A program made the position numbers and the translations under genes. From the NCBI GenBank assembly GCA_031259505.1, contig JAIRLL010000357.1, forward strand, positions 1-14,321: DNA of 14,321 bases, written 5' to 3'. The number at the start of each line of letters is the position of its first letter. The first letter of the stretch is position 1. Below, piece by piece: positions 8,801 to 14,321 of this stretch. Origin of the DNA: Tannerella sp. (GTDB lineage: Bacteria; Bacteroidota; Bacteroidia; Bacteroidales; Tannerellaceae). The notes below the pieces were generated by a model. It did not search any database and was not told the origin of the DNA. It worked only from the letters and a program-made list of their open reading frames with translations.

Positions 8801-9030
8801 ACTCCATTCAGGTTTTTTACGTATGGAGAGGCGTATTTATCATCCGCCAACAGTTGCGACAAGCTGGCGTATGGAATAAAATCGGCACGGGGAGGTTCTT
8901 TCCCCTCATCAACAATAGATGGCGTTTCCCAAAAATTGCCGGAAACAGAGTTTTGCCCGAAACTTTCCCGGGCAAACAGCAGTTGGAGCATTAATACCGG
9001 CAAAATGTAATTGTACGGTTTCATAAACAT
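5881..9030 (-). CDS. Secreted beta-galactosidase, glycoside hydrolase family 2 (LacZ-like)
   Basis: This 1049-residue protein has the full five-domain LacZ layout: sugar-binding domain (about 65-240), immunoglobulin-like domain (241-354), TIM barrel (356-645), second Ig-like domain (655-745) and small-chain domain (760-1045, with YYGRGPWENYNDR at 906-918). In GWSLGNESEFG Glu487 is the acid/base. In YIQCEYAHALSNG Glu551 is the nucleophile, matching Glu461 and Glu537 of E. coli LacZ. GGFIWEWVDHGLEA (578-591) is also conserved. A signal peptide (about 1-25, ending ARESFG before QNSVS) indicates export to the periplasm, where it should release terminal beta-galactose from oligosaccharides. Two in-frame ATGs (9030 and 9024) are possible; the second gives MKPYNYILPVLML, an equally good signal peptide start. 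It follows the acyl-CoA synthetase gene by 57 bases and is followed 19 bases later by the PH-domain gene. Many family members act on substrates other than lactose, so the exact substrate is unknown. Confidence 0.95.
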   Translation of the reverse strand: MFMKPYNYILPVLMLQLLFARESFGQNSVSGNFWETPSIVDEGKEPPRADFIPYASLSQLLADDKYASPYVKNLNGVWKFYFAENVASRPVDFYSENLDESEWKDIRVPASWETQGFGAPVYTNSHYIFPLNPPYVDNNDLPIGSYRTRFELPDSFDGKEIFLYFGSISGAATVYVNGQRVGYSKVARTPAEFNITPYLKKGGNLLALQVFKWSDGSYLEDQDFWRLAGIERDVLLISRPKTSIEDFFVRSDLDKNYKNGIFSADVDIRNFSDRKTGNLQVEISLLDDRQKTVLTKKLTVKNIEAKKEQTVSFSANVSSPKQWSAEYPNLYTVLVELKDSKGQTVELAGCRTGFRKMEIRNKQLLINGKPILIKGTNIHEHHEKYGHYVDEATRLKDIQLMKQYNYNAVRTSHYPQSPEMYRLCDKYGIYVIDEANIESHGVGWGFDRARHPSFAENWKGQHLDRALRMFERDKNHPSVIGWSLGNESEFGPNFEAAYYLLKQLDRDNRPVQFNPAGEKCSDIYFPMYHRAEHMEQYALRDNTTRPYIQCEYAHALSNGTGNFQELWDVIMKYPILQGGFIWEWVDHGLEAFDEQGRKYWAYGGDLGGHRWTHDENFCADGIINADRTVHPGINEVKKVYQPVWMKAADIEKGKITLSNHNLFTGLDAYDFRWELYRNGEPVQSQNIAVSGKPLSDTEITVPLPEIVFEKGNEYYLRLKAFTRQATDLVPAGHEVAAEEFAFPKNNFPVQSSPQGELKIERTDNDLKFESGAVKGTISLKRGLLTEYSYQDRRLITASPTPNFWRAPIDNDFGNGHHRRSNIWRTAGDDLAVTGIEVKPATAEGVEVVVSQRIRYLDIPYTTAYLIRNDGSVKVSASMDMTGIEHPELSRFGMKMQVPVEFGNVEYYGRGPWENYNDRNRSAFVGQYKCRVNDLKFEYVRPQENGYRTEVRMLALTDGKGFGIRFEACDLPFCFNARYNSDDDLDPGLTKKQQHAIDIDPRRELYVNIDLKQLGVGGDDSWGATPMKPYRMLDDAYSYSYVITVERVNN

Positions 9031-9087
9031 ATGTTTTTTCTTTATAAATGACAGTCAATCTGAAGAAAATGAATGGCCGTATGACAG

Positions 9088-10743
9088 TTAGCCATACAGG
9101 TACCGTTTGATTTTCATTGTAGATGTTTTCTCGAAATCGGATGCAAAAGGCAGTATAACCACTGCCGATATTTGCGAAAACCGGTTCACTCTGGAATTGA
9201 CGTATAACTGGAGCTCCTGTTTCAGGTCTTCGATTTTCTTTCTGTTTTCGCGGCAGTTTTCTTCAATCCTGCATTGCAGTCCTTCCCTGAACCTGTTGTA
9301 TTGCGCTTCCAGTTCTTCGTGGTTGATTTTGACCATTGCGACCAGTTTTCCTTTCTGTTCGACAATCAGAGATTCCTGTACAAACCTGAAGTTGTTGATA
9401 AGCGATTCAATTTCTTCGGGATAGATATTTTCGCCGTTCGATGTGAGTATCACGTTTTTCAATCTTCCCTTTATATAGATTCTTCCGTGCGGGTCGACTT
9501 TCACCAGGTCGCCCGTTTTAAACCATCCGTCGGGAGTTATTACCATATCCGTAAGTTCCGGTTCTCTGTAATAGCCTTTCATCAGGCTTGGACTTTTCAC
9601 CCACAGTTCGCCGATTCCGTCATCGTTTATCCCGTTGACTTTCATATCCACTTCTTCGAGTTTGAATCCTGCCGATCCGGGTTTCACATTGTGCGTGAGA
9701 GCGGCGGACAGGAGCGGCGCGGTTTCCGTCAGTCCGTAACCGATGGCGTACGGGAATTTTGCTTCATACAGGAACCGTTCGGTGCGGTAATCCAGTTTGG
9801 CTCCTCCGATTCCGAAAAATACCAGCTTCCCGCCAAATGTTTTGTACAGTTTTTTTCCTGCCACGCGGTGCAGCAGTTTCCTGCCGACAGTTGTTTTGTA
9901 CAAGTACCGGGTAATTGCATTTTTATTGAACTGTGGAAGAATGCTGTTTTTGAATATTTTTTCACAGATCAGCGGCACCGTCAGCATGTGTGTCGGTTTT
10001 ATTTTCTGCATGGCCGGCAGCAGTATGGACGGCGTCGGCGGTTTTTCCAGATAGTAAACGCTTGAGCCGCCAAAAACAGGGAGCAGGAATCCGAGACTGC
10101 CTTCGTAGGCGTGCGAAAGGGGCAAGATCGACAGGAAAACGCTATGCTCGTCTACCGGCTGAATCCTGATTGCCATTTTCAGTTGCGAAACAAGATTCCG
10201 GTGCGTCAGAATGACGCCTTTCGATTTTCCGGTAGTGCCTGATGTGTATACAATGTTCGCTATGTCATCGGGAAGGATTTCTTTTTCAATGCTTTTTCCG
10301 GCATTTGCAGTATTCCGGTTTTCATATGCGGAAAAAGTATCCACATCGAACCTGATTTTCAGTTCCGGCAGACTGGCCGCATCGATTTTGGGTCGCAGAC
10401 GTTTGGTTACGAACAGCGCTTTGCAGCCGGAATGATTGAGAATGTTTTGAACTTCGGCGGACGAGAAGTCGGGCAGCAGCGGAACGGCAATCGCGCCCAT
10501 CGACACGATGGCGAAGTATATCACGCTGTATTTCGGCGTATTGTGGGCATATATCGCCACCCTGTCTCCATATTCGATGCCTGTGGACTTCAGGCTTTCG
10601 CGCAGGTTTTTTACTTTTTCTCCAAATTCTCCGTACGAAACGGTTTCGCCTCCGACGAAGCCGTTCATCACACACGAGGCGTATGCTTCCGATGAATATT
10701 CCAGCAAATCCTTCAATGTCTCCAAATCCTCTTTTCTTTTCAT
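9088..10743 (-). CDS. AMP-forming acyl-CoA synthetase (long-chain fatty acid-CoA ligase-like)
   Basis: The 551-residue enzyme should activate a carboxylic acid, probably a fatty acid, with ATP to an acyl-adenylate and then to the CoA thioester in the cytoplasm. The ANL-family motifs are all present in order: IVYTSGTTGKSKGVILTHRN (164-183, phosphate loop), IGYGLTETAP (334-343), GWFKTGDL (406-413), GRIYIKGRLKNVI (420-432, hinge) and, at the very end, KTSTMKIKRYLYG, where Lys544 is the likely catalytic lysine; Met543 replaces the glycine often found there. The stretch 475-515 is unusually charged and helical (EELEAQYNRFREGLQ, then RKKIEDLKQELQ) and looks like an insertion in the C-terminal lid domain. 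No signal peptide is seen. The gene starts 92 bases after yebC and ends 57 bases before the beta-galactosidase gene. Substrate chain length cannot be told from sequence alone. Confidence 0.92.
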   Translation of the reverse strand: MKRKEDLETLKDLLEYSSEAYASCVMNGFVGGETVSYGEFGEKVKNLRESLKSTGIEYGDRVAIYAHNTPKYSVIYFAIVSMGAIAVPLLPDFSSAEVQNILNHSGCKALFVTKRLRPKIDAASLPELKIRFDVDTFSAYENRNTANAGKSIEKEILPDDIANIVYTSGTTGKSKGVILTHRNLVSQLKMAIRIQPVDEHSVFLSILPLSHAYEGSLGFLLPVFGGSSVYYLEKPPTPSILLPAMQKIKPTHMLTVPLICEKIFKNSILPQFNKNAITRYLYKTTVGRKLLHRVAGKKLYKTFGGKLVFFGIGGAKLDYRTERFLYEAKFPYAIGYGLTETAPLLSAALTHNVKPGSAGFKLEEVDMKVNGINDDGIGELWVKSPSLMKGYYREPELTDMVITPDGWFKTGDLVKVDPHGRIYIKGRLKNVILTSNGENIYPEEIESLINNFRFVQESLIVEQKGKLVAMVKINHEELEAQYNRFREGLQCRIEENCRENRKKIEDLKQELQLYVNSRVNRFSQISAVVILPFASDFEKTSTMKIKRYLYG

Positions 10744-10780
10744 GTTTATGACCGTATTATTGAACAGCGATTATTGTTTT

Positions 10781-10804
10781 ATATTCTGATATTCTGATAT
10801 TTTG
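10781..10804. repeat. Three tandem copies of an 8-base unit upstream of the acyl-CoA synthetase gene
   Basis: ATATTCTG at 10781-10788 and again at 10789-10796 is followed by ATATTTTG at 10797-10804, which differs at one base. The array starts 38 bases before the acyl-CoA synthetase ATG, within the 92-base gap after yebC. It could be slipped-strand repeat sequence or a regulator-binding site. No perfect TAnnTTTG box or terminator hairpin was found in the gap. Confidence 0.6.
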
Positions 10805-10835
10805 CACGCGGAACGTTTTTGTCCGTCAACGGCGG

Positions 10836-11558
10836 TTATTCGTCATCATCCTTCATGTTGTGGAATACGTTTTGCACGTCTTCGTCTTCTTCGATTTTTT
10901 CGATCAGTTTTTCGACGGCTTCGCGCTGTTCGGGCGTCACGTTTTTCCGGTCGCCGGAGATACGGACAAATTCGCTTGAGGTGATTTCGTAGCCGTTGTC
11001 TTCGAGATATTTCTGGATGGCTGCGTTTCGGGCAAATTCGCCACAGATGATGATTTCGTTTTCGTCTTCTTCGAGTTCTTCCACGCCGCAGTCGATCAGT
11101 TCGAGTTCGAGTTCGTCCGGCGAGACGTTTGCGGGGCGTGTGATGTGGAAGATACATTTGTGGTCGAACAGAAATTCCAGCGAGCCGCTTGTGCCCAGCG
11201 AGCCTCCGTGTCTGTTGAAATAGCTGCGGATGTTTGCCACGGTGCGTGTCGTATTGTCTGTAGCTGTTTCGACGAAGATGGCTATGCCATACGGGCCGTA
11301 TCCTTCGTAGTTTACTTCCCTGTAGTCGGTAAAGTCTTTCGAGGAGGCTTTTTTGATGGCGCGTTCCACGTTGTCTTTGGGCATGTTTTCTTTTTTTGCC
11401 GTCTGCATCAGTATGCGCAGTCGCGGATTGGTTTCGGGGTCGGGGCCTCCTGCTTTGGTGGCGATGGTGATTTCCTTGCCCAGTTTGGTGAACACGCGCG
11501 CCATGTTGCCCCACCGTTTCATTTTTCTTGCCTTGCGATATTCAAACGCTCTTCCCAT
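10836..11558 (-). CDS. yebC: YebC/PmpR/TACO1 family regulatory protein
   Basis: The 240-residue protein begins MGRAFEYRKARKMKRWGNMA, the Bacteroidota form of the YebC N-terminus, and continues with RVFTKLGKEITIATKAGGPD and NPRLRILMQTAKKENMPKDN, the family's most conserved block (about residues 21-63). YEGYGPYGIAIFVETATDN (84-102) and the acidic C-terminal part (150-240) complete the three-domain fold. Its length matches the family. Members are described either as DNA-binding transcription regulators (PmpR) or as translation factors that relieve ribosome stalling (TACO1-type). Which role applies here cannot be read from the sequence. The gene starts 31 bases after the pheT stop on the same strand, an arrangement consistent with co-expression with a translation enzyme. 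Confidence 0.95.
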   Translation of the reverse strand: MGRAFEYRKARKMKRWGNMARVFTKLGKEITIATKAGGPDPETNPRLRILMQTAKKENMPKDNVERAIKKASSKDFTDYREVNYEGYGPYGIAIFVETATDNTTRTVANIRSYFNRHGGSLGTSGSLEFLFDHKCIFHITRPANVSPDELELELIDCGVEELEEDENEIIICGEFARNAAIQKYLEDNGYEITSSEFVRISGDRKNVTPEQREAVEKLIEKIEEDEDVQNVFHNMKDDDE

Positions 11559-11589
11559 TTTCGTGTACAGTTTTTTTATTTGTTTCTGA

Positions 11590-14058
11590 TTATCGTAAAC
11601 TTGCGCCGGTTTTTTCTTCCAGTCCCTTGCGTATTCTGTTCATGATGGCGTCGATTTGTTTTTCTTCCAGCGTGCGGCTTTCGTCCTGCAGATAGAAGCT
11701 GACGGCATATGATTTTTTTCCCTGCGGCAGGTTCCGGCCTTCGTAGACGTCGAACAGCGTGATGCGTTTCAGCAGTCTGCGTTCGCTTTCGTATGCGATT
11801 TTTTCGATGTCTTCGAACGGGGTTTCTCTGTCGATCAGCAGCGCCAGGTCGCGCCTGACTTCGGGGAAGCGGGCTATTCCGGTTGCTGTCACCCGGTTTT
11901 TCCGCGCTTCGCGTAGCAGCGCTTTCCAGTTCAGTTCGGCATAGTATACTTCCGTGTCTATATCCATCATTTTAAGCAGTTTCGGATGCACGGCGCCAAA
12001 TTCGCCCAGTGTCTTTCCCGACTGTGTCAGCAGGCCGGCGCCGGCGGCGAAGAGGTCGTCCGCCGTTTTTCCGCACGACGGCCTGCGGATGCCCAGCCGC
12101 GCGAGGATGTTTTGCACATGTGCTTTGAGTTCGTATACCGACGAGGCTTCGTTCGGATGCGCCCAGTTGTTTTCGACTCTGTTGCCGCACATCCACAGGC
12201 CGAGCCGGTATTCTTCACCGTATGGCCGGAGCGGGTCCTGCGCTCCGTCATCTTTCCGGTCGGGATTGAACGAATAGCATGTTCCAAATTCGAAGAAGCG
12301 GATATTTCTGTTTTTATGTTTCAGGTTGTGTCCGATGCTTTGCAGTCCGCCGAAGAGCAGTGTCCGGCGCATGCAGTTCAGGTCTGCGCTCAGCGGATTT
12401 TCAATCGTCACGGCATGGCCGTCGTCCTGCGAGGCTTCCGGTCTGTCGCAGTGGGCGAGGGGGACGAGCGAGTTGTTGATTATCTCGTGAAATCCCGCGC
12501 CGCACAGTTGTTCCGAGATCAGGTTTTCGAGTTGATAGCTGCGGTCGGTTTCCGTCCGGTAGCTCAGTGTCGACTGCAGGCGGTCTTTGAATCCGATGCG
12601 GTTGTATCCGTATATGCGCAGGATTTCTTCGATCACGTCCACTTCGCGCCGCACGTCGATACGGTAGACGGGCACGAGCGTCGACAGTCCTTCGTCCGAT
12701 TCGGCGACGATGTCTATCTCGAGCGACGCGAGGATGCTCTTCACCGTGTCGGGCGCTATTTCCATTCCGGTCAGCGCGTTGATTTTCCGGTAGGCGACGT
12801 CGACGGGATACGGCTCGACGCGTTCGGGATAGATATCCTGTATGCTGCCTGCAATCACGCCTCCTGCTATTTCTCTGACGAGCAGCGCGGCGCGCTTGAG
12901 GGCGAAGAGCGTACGGTTCGGATCCAGTCCGCGTTCGAAGCGAAACGAGGAGTCGGTGTTCAGGCCGAGGCGGCGTGCCGTTTTCCGTATCCGTGAAGGA
13001 TGGAAACATGCCGATTCGAGGAATACGTCGGTCGTCTCTTCCGTCACGCCCGAATCCAGGCCGCCGAACACGCCGCCGATGCACATTGGCTCTTCGGCGT
13101 TGCAGATCATCACGTCGTGCGCGCTCAGCGTCCGTTCCACGCCGTCCAGCGTGACACACTTTGTCCCTTCCGGCAAGGTGCGCACCGTCACCGTGCCTCC
13201 CTTTATGCGCGATACGTCGAAGGCATGCAGCGGCTGGCCGAGTTCGTGGAGGACGAAGTTGGTGATGTCCACCACATTGTTTATCGGGCGCAGTCCGATG
13301 CTGCGCAGTCTGTTTTTCAGCCAGTCGGGGCTTTCCTTTACTTTCACTCCGCGGACGGTCACGCCCGAATAGCGCAGGCAGGCGTCGCCGTCGACGGATT
13401 CCACGCGGATGGCATCCGCCGTCGCGTCTGAAGAAAAGCCGTCCACCGAAGGACACCGCAGCGCGTCCCCGCGTCCCGACTGCTTCAGAAAAGCCGCCAG
13501 GTCGCGCGCCACGCCGTAGTGCGACGTCGCATCCACGCGGTTCGGCGTGATGTCTACTTCAAGCGCCCAGTCGTTCTCGATATGATAGAAGTCGCGCGCC
13601 GGAATGCCCGCTTCCGTGTCGGGCGGGAGCACGATGATGCCCGAACGGTCTGTCCCGATACCTATTTCGTCTTCGGAGCAAATCATCCCCAGCGATTCCT
13701 CGCCGCGTATCCGGCTTCGCTTGATGACAAGTTTTTCGTCGCCCCGCCAGAGCACGGCGCCCACCGGCGCGACGATGACCTTTTGCCCCGCCGTCACGTT
13801 CGGCGCGCCGCAGACGATCTGCAGCGGACTGTCCGTCCCGCCGGTGCATACCGTCGTGAGGCGCAGGTGATCGGAATTGGGATGCGCCACGCACGTGAGC
13901 ACTTCGCCCGTCACCAGGCCCTCGAGCCCGCCCCTGACGGGCTGCACCTCTTCCACCCTGCCCGTTTCCAGTCCGATGGACGTCAGCGCCGCCGCCACCT
14001 CGACCGGCGACAGGTCGAACGCGAGATATTCCTTCAGCCAGTTGTAAGATATGTTCAT
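11590..14058 (-). CDS. pheT: Phenylalanine--tRNA ligase beta subunit
   Basis: The 822-residue protein is the beta chain of the alpha2-beta2 enzyme that charges tRNA-Phe. It has the complete bacterial architecture: the N-terminal MNISYNWLKEYL start, an EMAP-type tRNA-binding domain (about 40-155, with HPNSDHLRLTTV and IVCGAPNV), the B3/B4 editing domain (about 215-390, with NNVVDITNFV, HELGQPLHAFD and SSFRFERGLDP), the B5 domain (about 408-480), the catalytic-like core (485-705, with NPLSADLNCMRRTL and FFEFGTCY), and the C-terminal anticodon-binding FDX-ACB domain (728-820, with RFPEVRRDLALLID and VYEGRNLPQGKKSYAVSF). The ATG at 14058 matches the family start, and a -7 promoter box lies 38 bases upstream. 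The alpha subunit gene pheS is not beside it in this window, so the two subunits are encoded apart, as I recall is usual in Bacteroidales. yebC follows after 31 bases. The coding sequence is G+C-rich compared with the left part of the window. Confidence 0.97.
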   Translation of the reverse strand: MNISYNWLKEYLAFDLSPVEVAAALTSIGLETGRVEEVQPVRGGLEGLVTGEVLTCVAHPNSDHLRLTTVCTGGTDSPLQIVCGAPNVTAGQKVIVAPVGAVLWRGDEKLVIKRSRIRGEESLGMICSEDEIGIGTDRSGIIVLPPDTEAGIPARDFYHIENDWALEVDITPNRVDATSHYGVARDLAAFLKQSGRGDALRCPSVDGFSSDATADAIRVESVDGDACLRYSGVTVRGVKVKESPDWLKNRLRSIGLRPINNVVDITNFVLHELGQPLHAFDVSRIKGGTVTVRTLPEGTKCVTLDGVERTLSAHDVMICNAEEPMCIGGVFGGLDSGVTEETTDVFLESACFHPSRIRKTARRLGLNTDSSFRFERGLDPNRTLFALKRAALLVREIAGGVIAGSIQDIYPERVEPYPVDVAYRKINALTGMEIAPDTVKSILASLEIDIVAESDEGLSTLVPVYRIDVRREVDVIEEILRIYGYNRIGFKDRLQSTLSYRTETDRSYQLENLISEQLCGAGFHEIINNSLVPLAHCDRPEASQDDGHAVTIENPLSADLNCMRRTLLFGGLQSIGHNLKHKNRNIRFFEFGTCYSFNPDRKDDGAQDPLRPYGEEYRLGLWMCGNRVENNWAHPNEASSVYELKAHVQNILARLGIRRPSCGKTADDLFAAGAGLLTQSGKTLGEFGAVHPKLLKMMDIDTEVYYAELNWKALLREARKNRVTATGIARFPEVRRDLALLIDRETPFEDIEKIAYESERRLLKRITLFDVYEGRNLPQGKKSYAVSFYLQDESRTLEEKQIDAIMNRIRKGLEEKTGASLR

Positions 14059-14096
14059 TACGTTTTATAATTATTCAGTTCCTGCCAAACGGCTTG

Positions 14097-14104
14097 CAAA
14101 AGTA
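14097..14104 (-). promoter_or_regulatory. Bacteroidota-type -7 promoter element for pheT
   Basis: On the minus strand the box reads TACTTTTG, a perfect match to TAnnTTTG, and ends 38 bases before the pheT ATG. No good TTTG -33 element stands at the usual 19 to 21 base spacing; a GTTTA at 14120-14124 is slightly too close. Confidence 0.6.
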
Positions 14105-14130
14105 TAAAAAAAAGAAGAATAAACGCGCAT

Positions 14131-14151
14131 GTGCGGCAAAAAATCCCGCAC
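14131..14151. repeat. Inverted repeat with 6-bp arms just upstream of the pheT promoter
   Basis: GTGCGG (14131-14136) pairs with CCGCAC (14146-14151) around a 9-base loop that contains the A/T run. On the minus strand a second stem, CGGAA-TCT-TTCCG, lies immediately before it (about 14152-14166) and is followed after a few bases by six T residues. The pair could serve as a weak transcription end for the upstream gene or as a regulator site for pheT; neither stem has the usual strong-stem-plus-T-run form. Confidence 0.35.
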
Positions 14152-14264
14152 GGAAAGATTCCGCGATTCCAGAATTCAGTCATTCAGTCCGCAAGCCATT
14201 CGCCGGACAGAAAAAAAATGCTTTGCGCGCCACCGTCCCGCCGTGTTTGAAACCCTCATTCCCG

Positions 14265-14321
14265 TTATGGTATCGTGATGGAGACGATGGCGCTCCACGG
14301 CCCGAGTTCGCCGCGCCGGTT
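14265..14321 (-). CDS. C-terminal end of an unidentified protein, rest outside the window
   Basis: One minus-strand frame entering from the right edge gives 18 residues, ending RGELGPWSAIVSITIP, then a TAA stop at 14265-14267. The GPWSAIVS phrase resembles the last strand of fibronectin type III-like domains, which often close Bacteroidota envelope or cell-surface proteins. The fragment is too short for assignment, and a second frame also stays open here. It lies 206 bases upstream of pheT on the same strand. Confidence 0.4.
   Translation of the reverse strand, partial: NRRGELGPWSAIVSITIP

Noticed and set aside
11986..12996. 336-residue plus-strand frame and a 351-residue minus-strand frame (12401-13456) within pheT
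   Set aside because: Both overlap the complete, motif-rich pheT frame; the minus-strand one is an Arg-rich out-of-frame translation.
14059..14264. T-box or phenylalanine attenuator for pheT
   Set aside because: The promoter lies only 38 bases from the start codon, leaving no room for a T-box, and no Phe-rich leader peptide was seen.

Overview
The window looks like chromosomal DNA of an anaerobic, glycan-degrading member of the Bacteroidota, most likely order Bacteroidales. The evidence is: two perfect Bacteroidota-type -7 boxes (TAnnTTTG) in front of genes; start codons preceded by A/T-rich sequence rather than a Shine-Dalgarno site; 6-bladed beta-propeller proteins of the GQGPxEY type; Bacteroidota-style secreted or lipoprotein glycoside hydrolases; and the pheT-yebC pair. 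Every gene I can support lies on the minus strand, so the window reads from right to left.

Right part (14321 to about 9088): the last 18 codons of an unidentified protein enter at the right edge. After a 206-base gap holding a promoter come pheT (phenylalanyl-tRNA synthetase beta chain), yebC (TACO1/YebC family) and an AMP-forming acyl-CoA synthetase. Middle part (9030 to 3866): a secreted GH2 beta-galactosidase, a small membrane protein with a bacterial PH domain, and a lipoprotein GH29 alpha-L-fucosidase with a C-terminal F5/8 type C (discoidin-like) domain. The gaps from pheT to the fucosidase are only 19 to 92 bases, and I found no consensus -7 box inside them, so a long co-transcribed run is possible. 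The two hydrolases could together strip fucose and galactose from the same glycans. I see no SusC/SusD pair, so this is not a complete polysaccharide utilisation locus as seen here.

A 465-base non-coding stretch (3401 to 3865) separates this run from the left cluster. It contains a strong 103-base imperfect palindrome that resembles dispersed MITE-like repeats, a smaller hairpin, and the promoter of the left cluster.

Left part (3400 to 1): a polytopic membrane protein of unknown function, then a lipoprotein that joins a 6-bladed beta-propeller region to a C-terminal TonB-type domain through a proline-rich linker, then a second, secreted beta-propeller protein that runs off the left edge. This cluster is the least explained part of the window, and the propeller-TonB fusion is its most unusual gene. 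I saw no tRNA, rRNA, CRISPR array, intact insertion sequence or origin.
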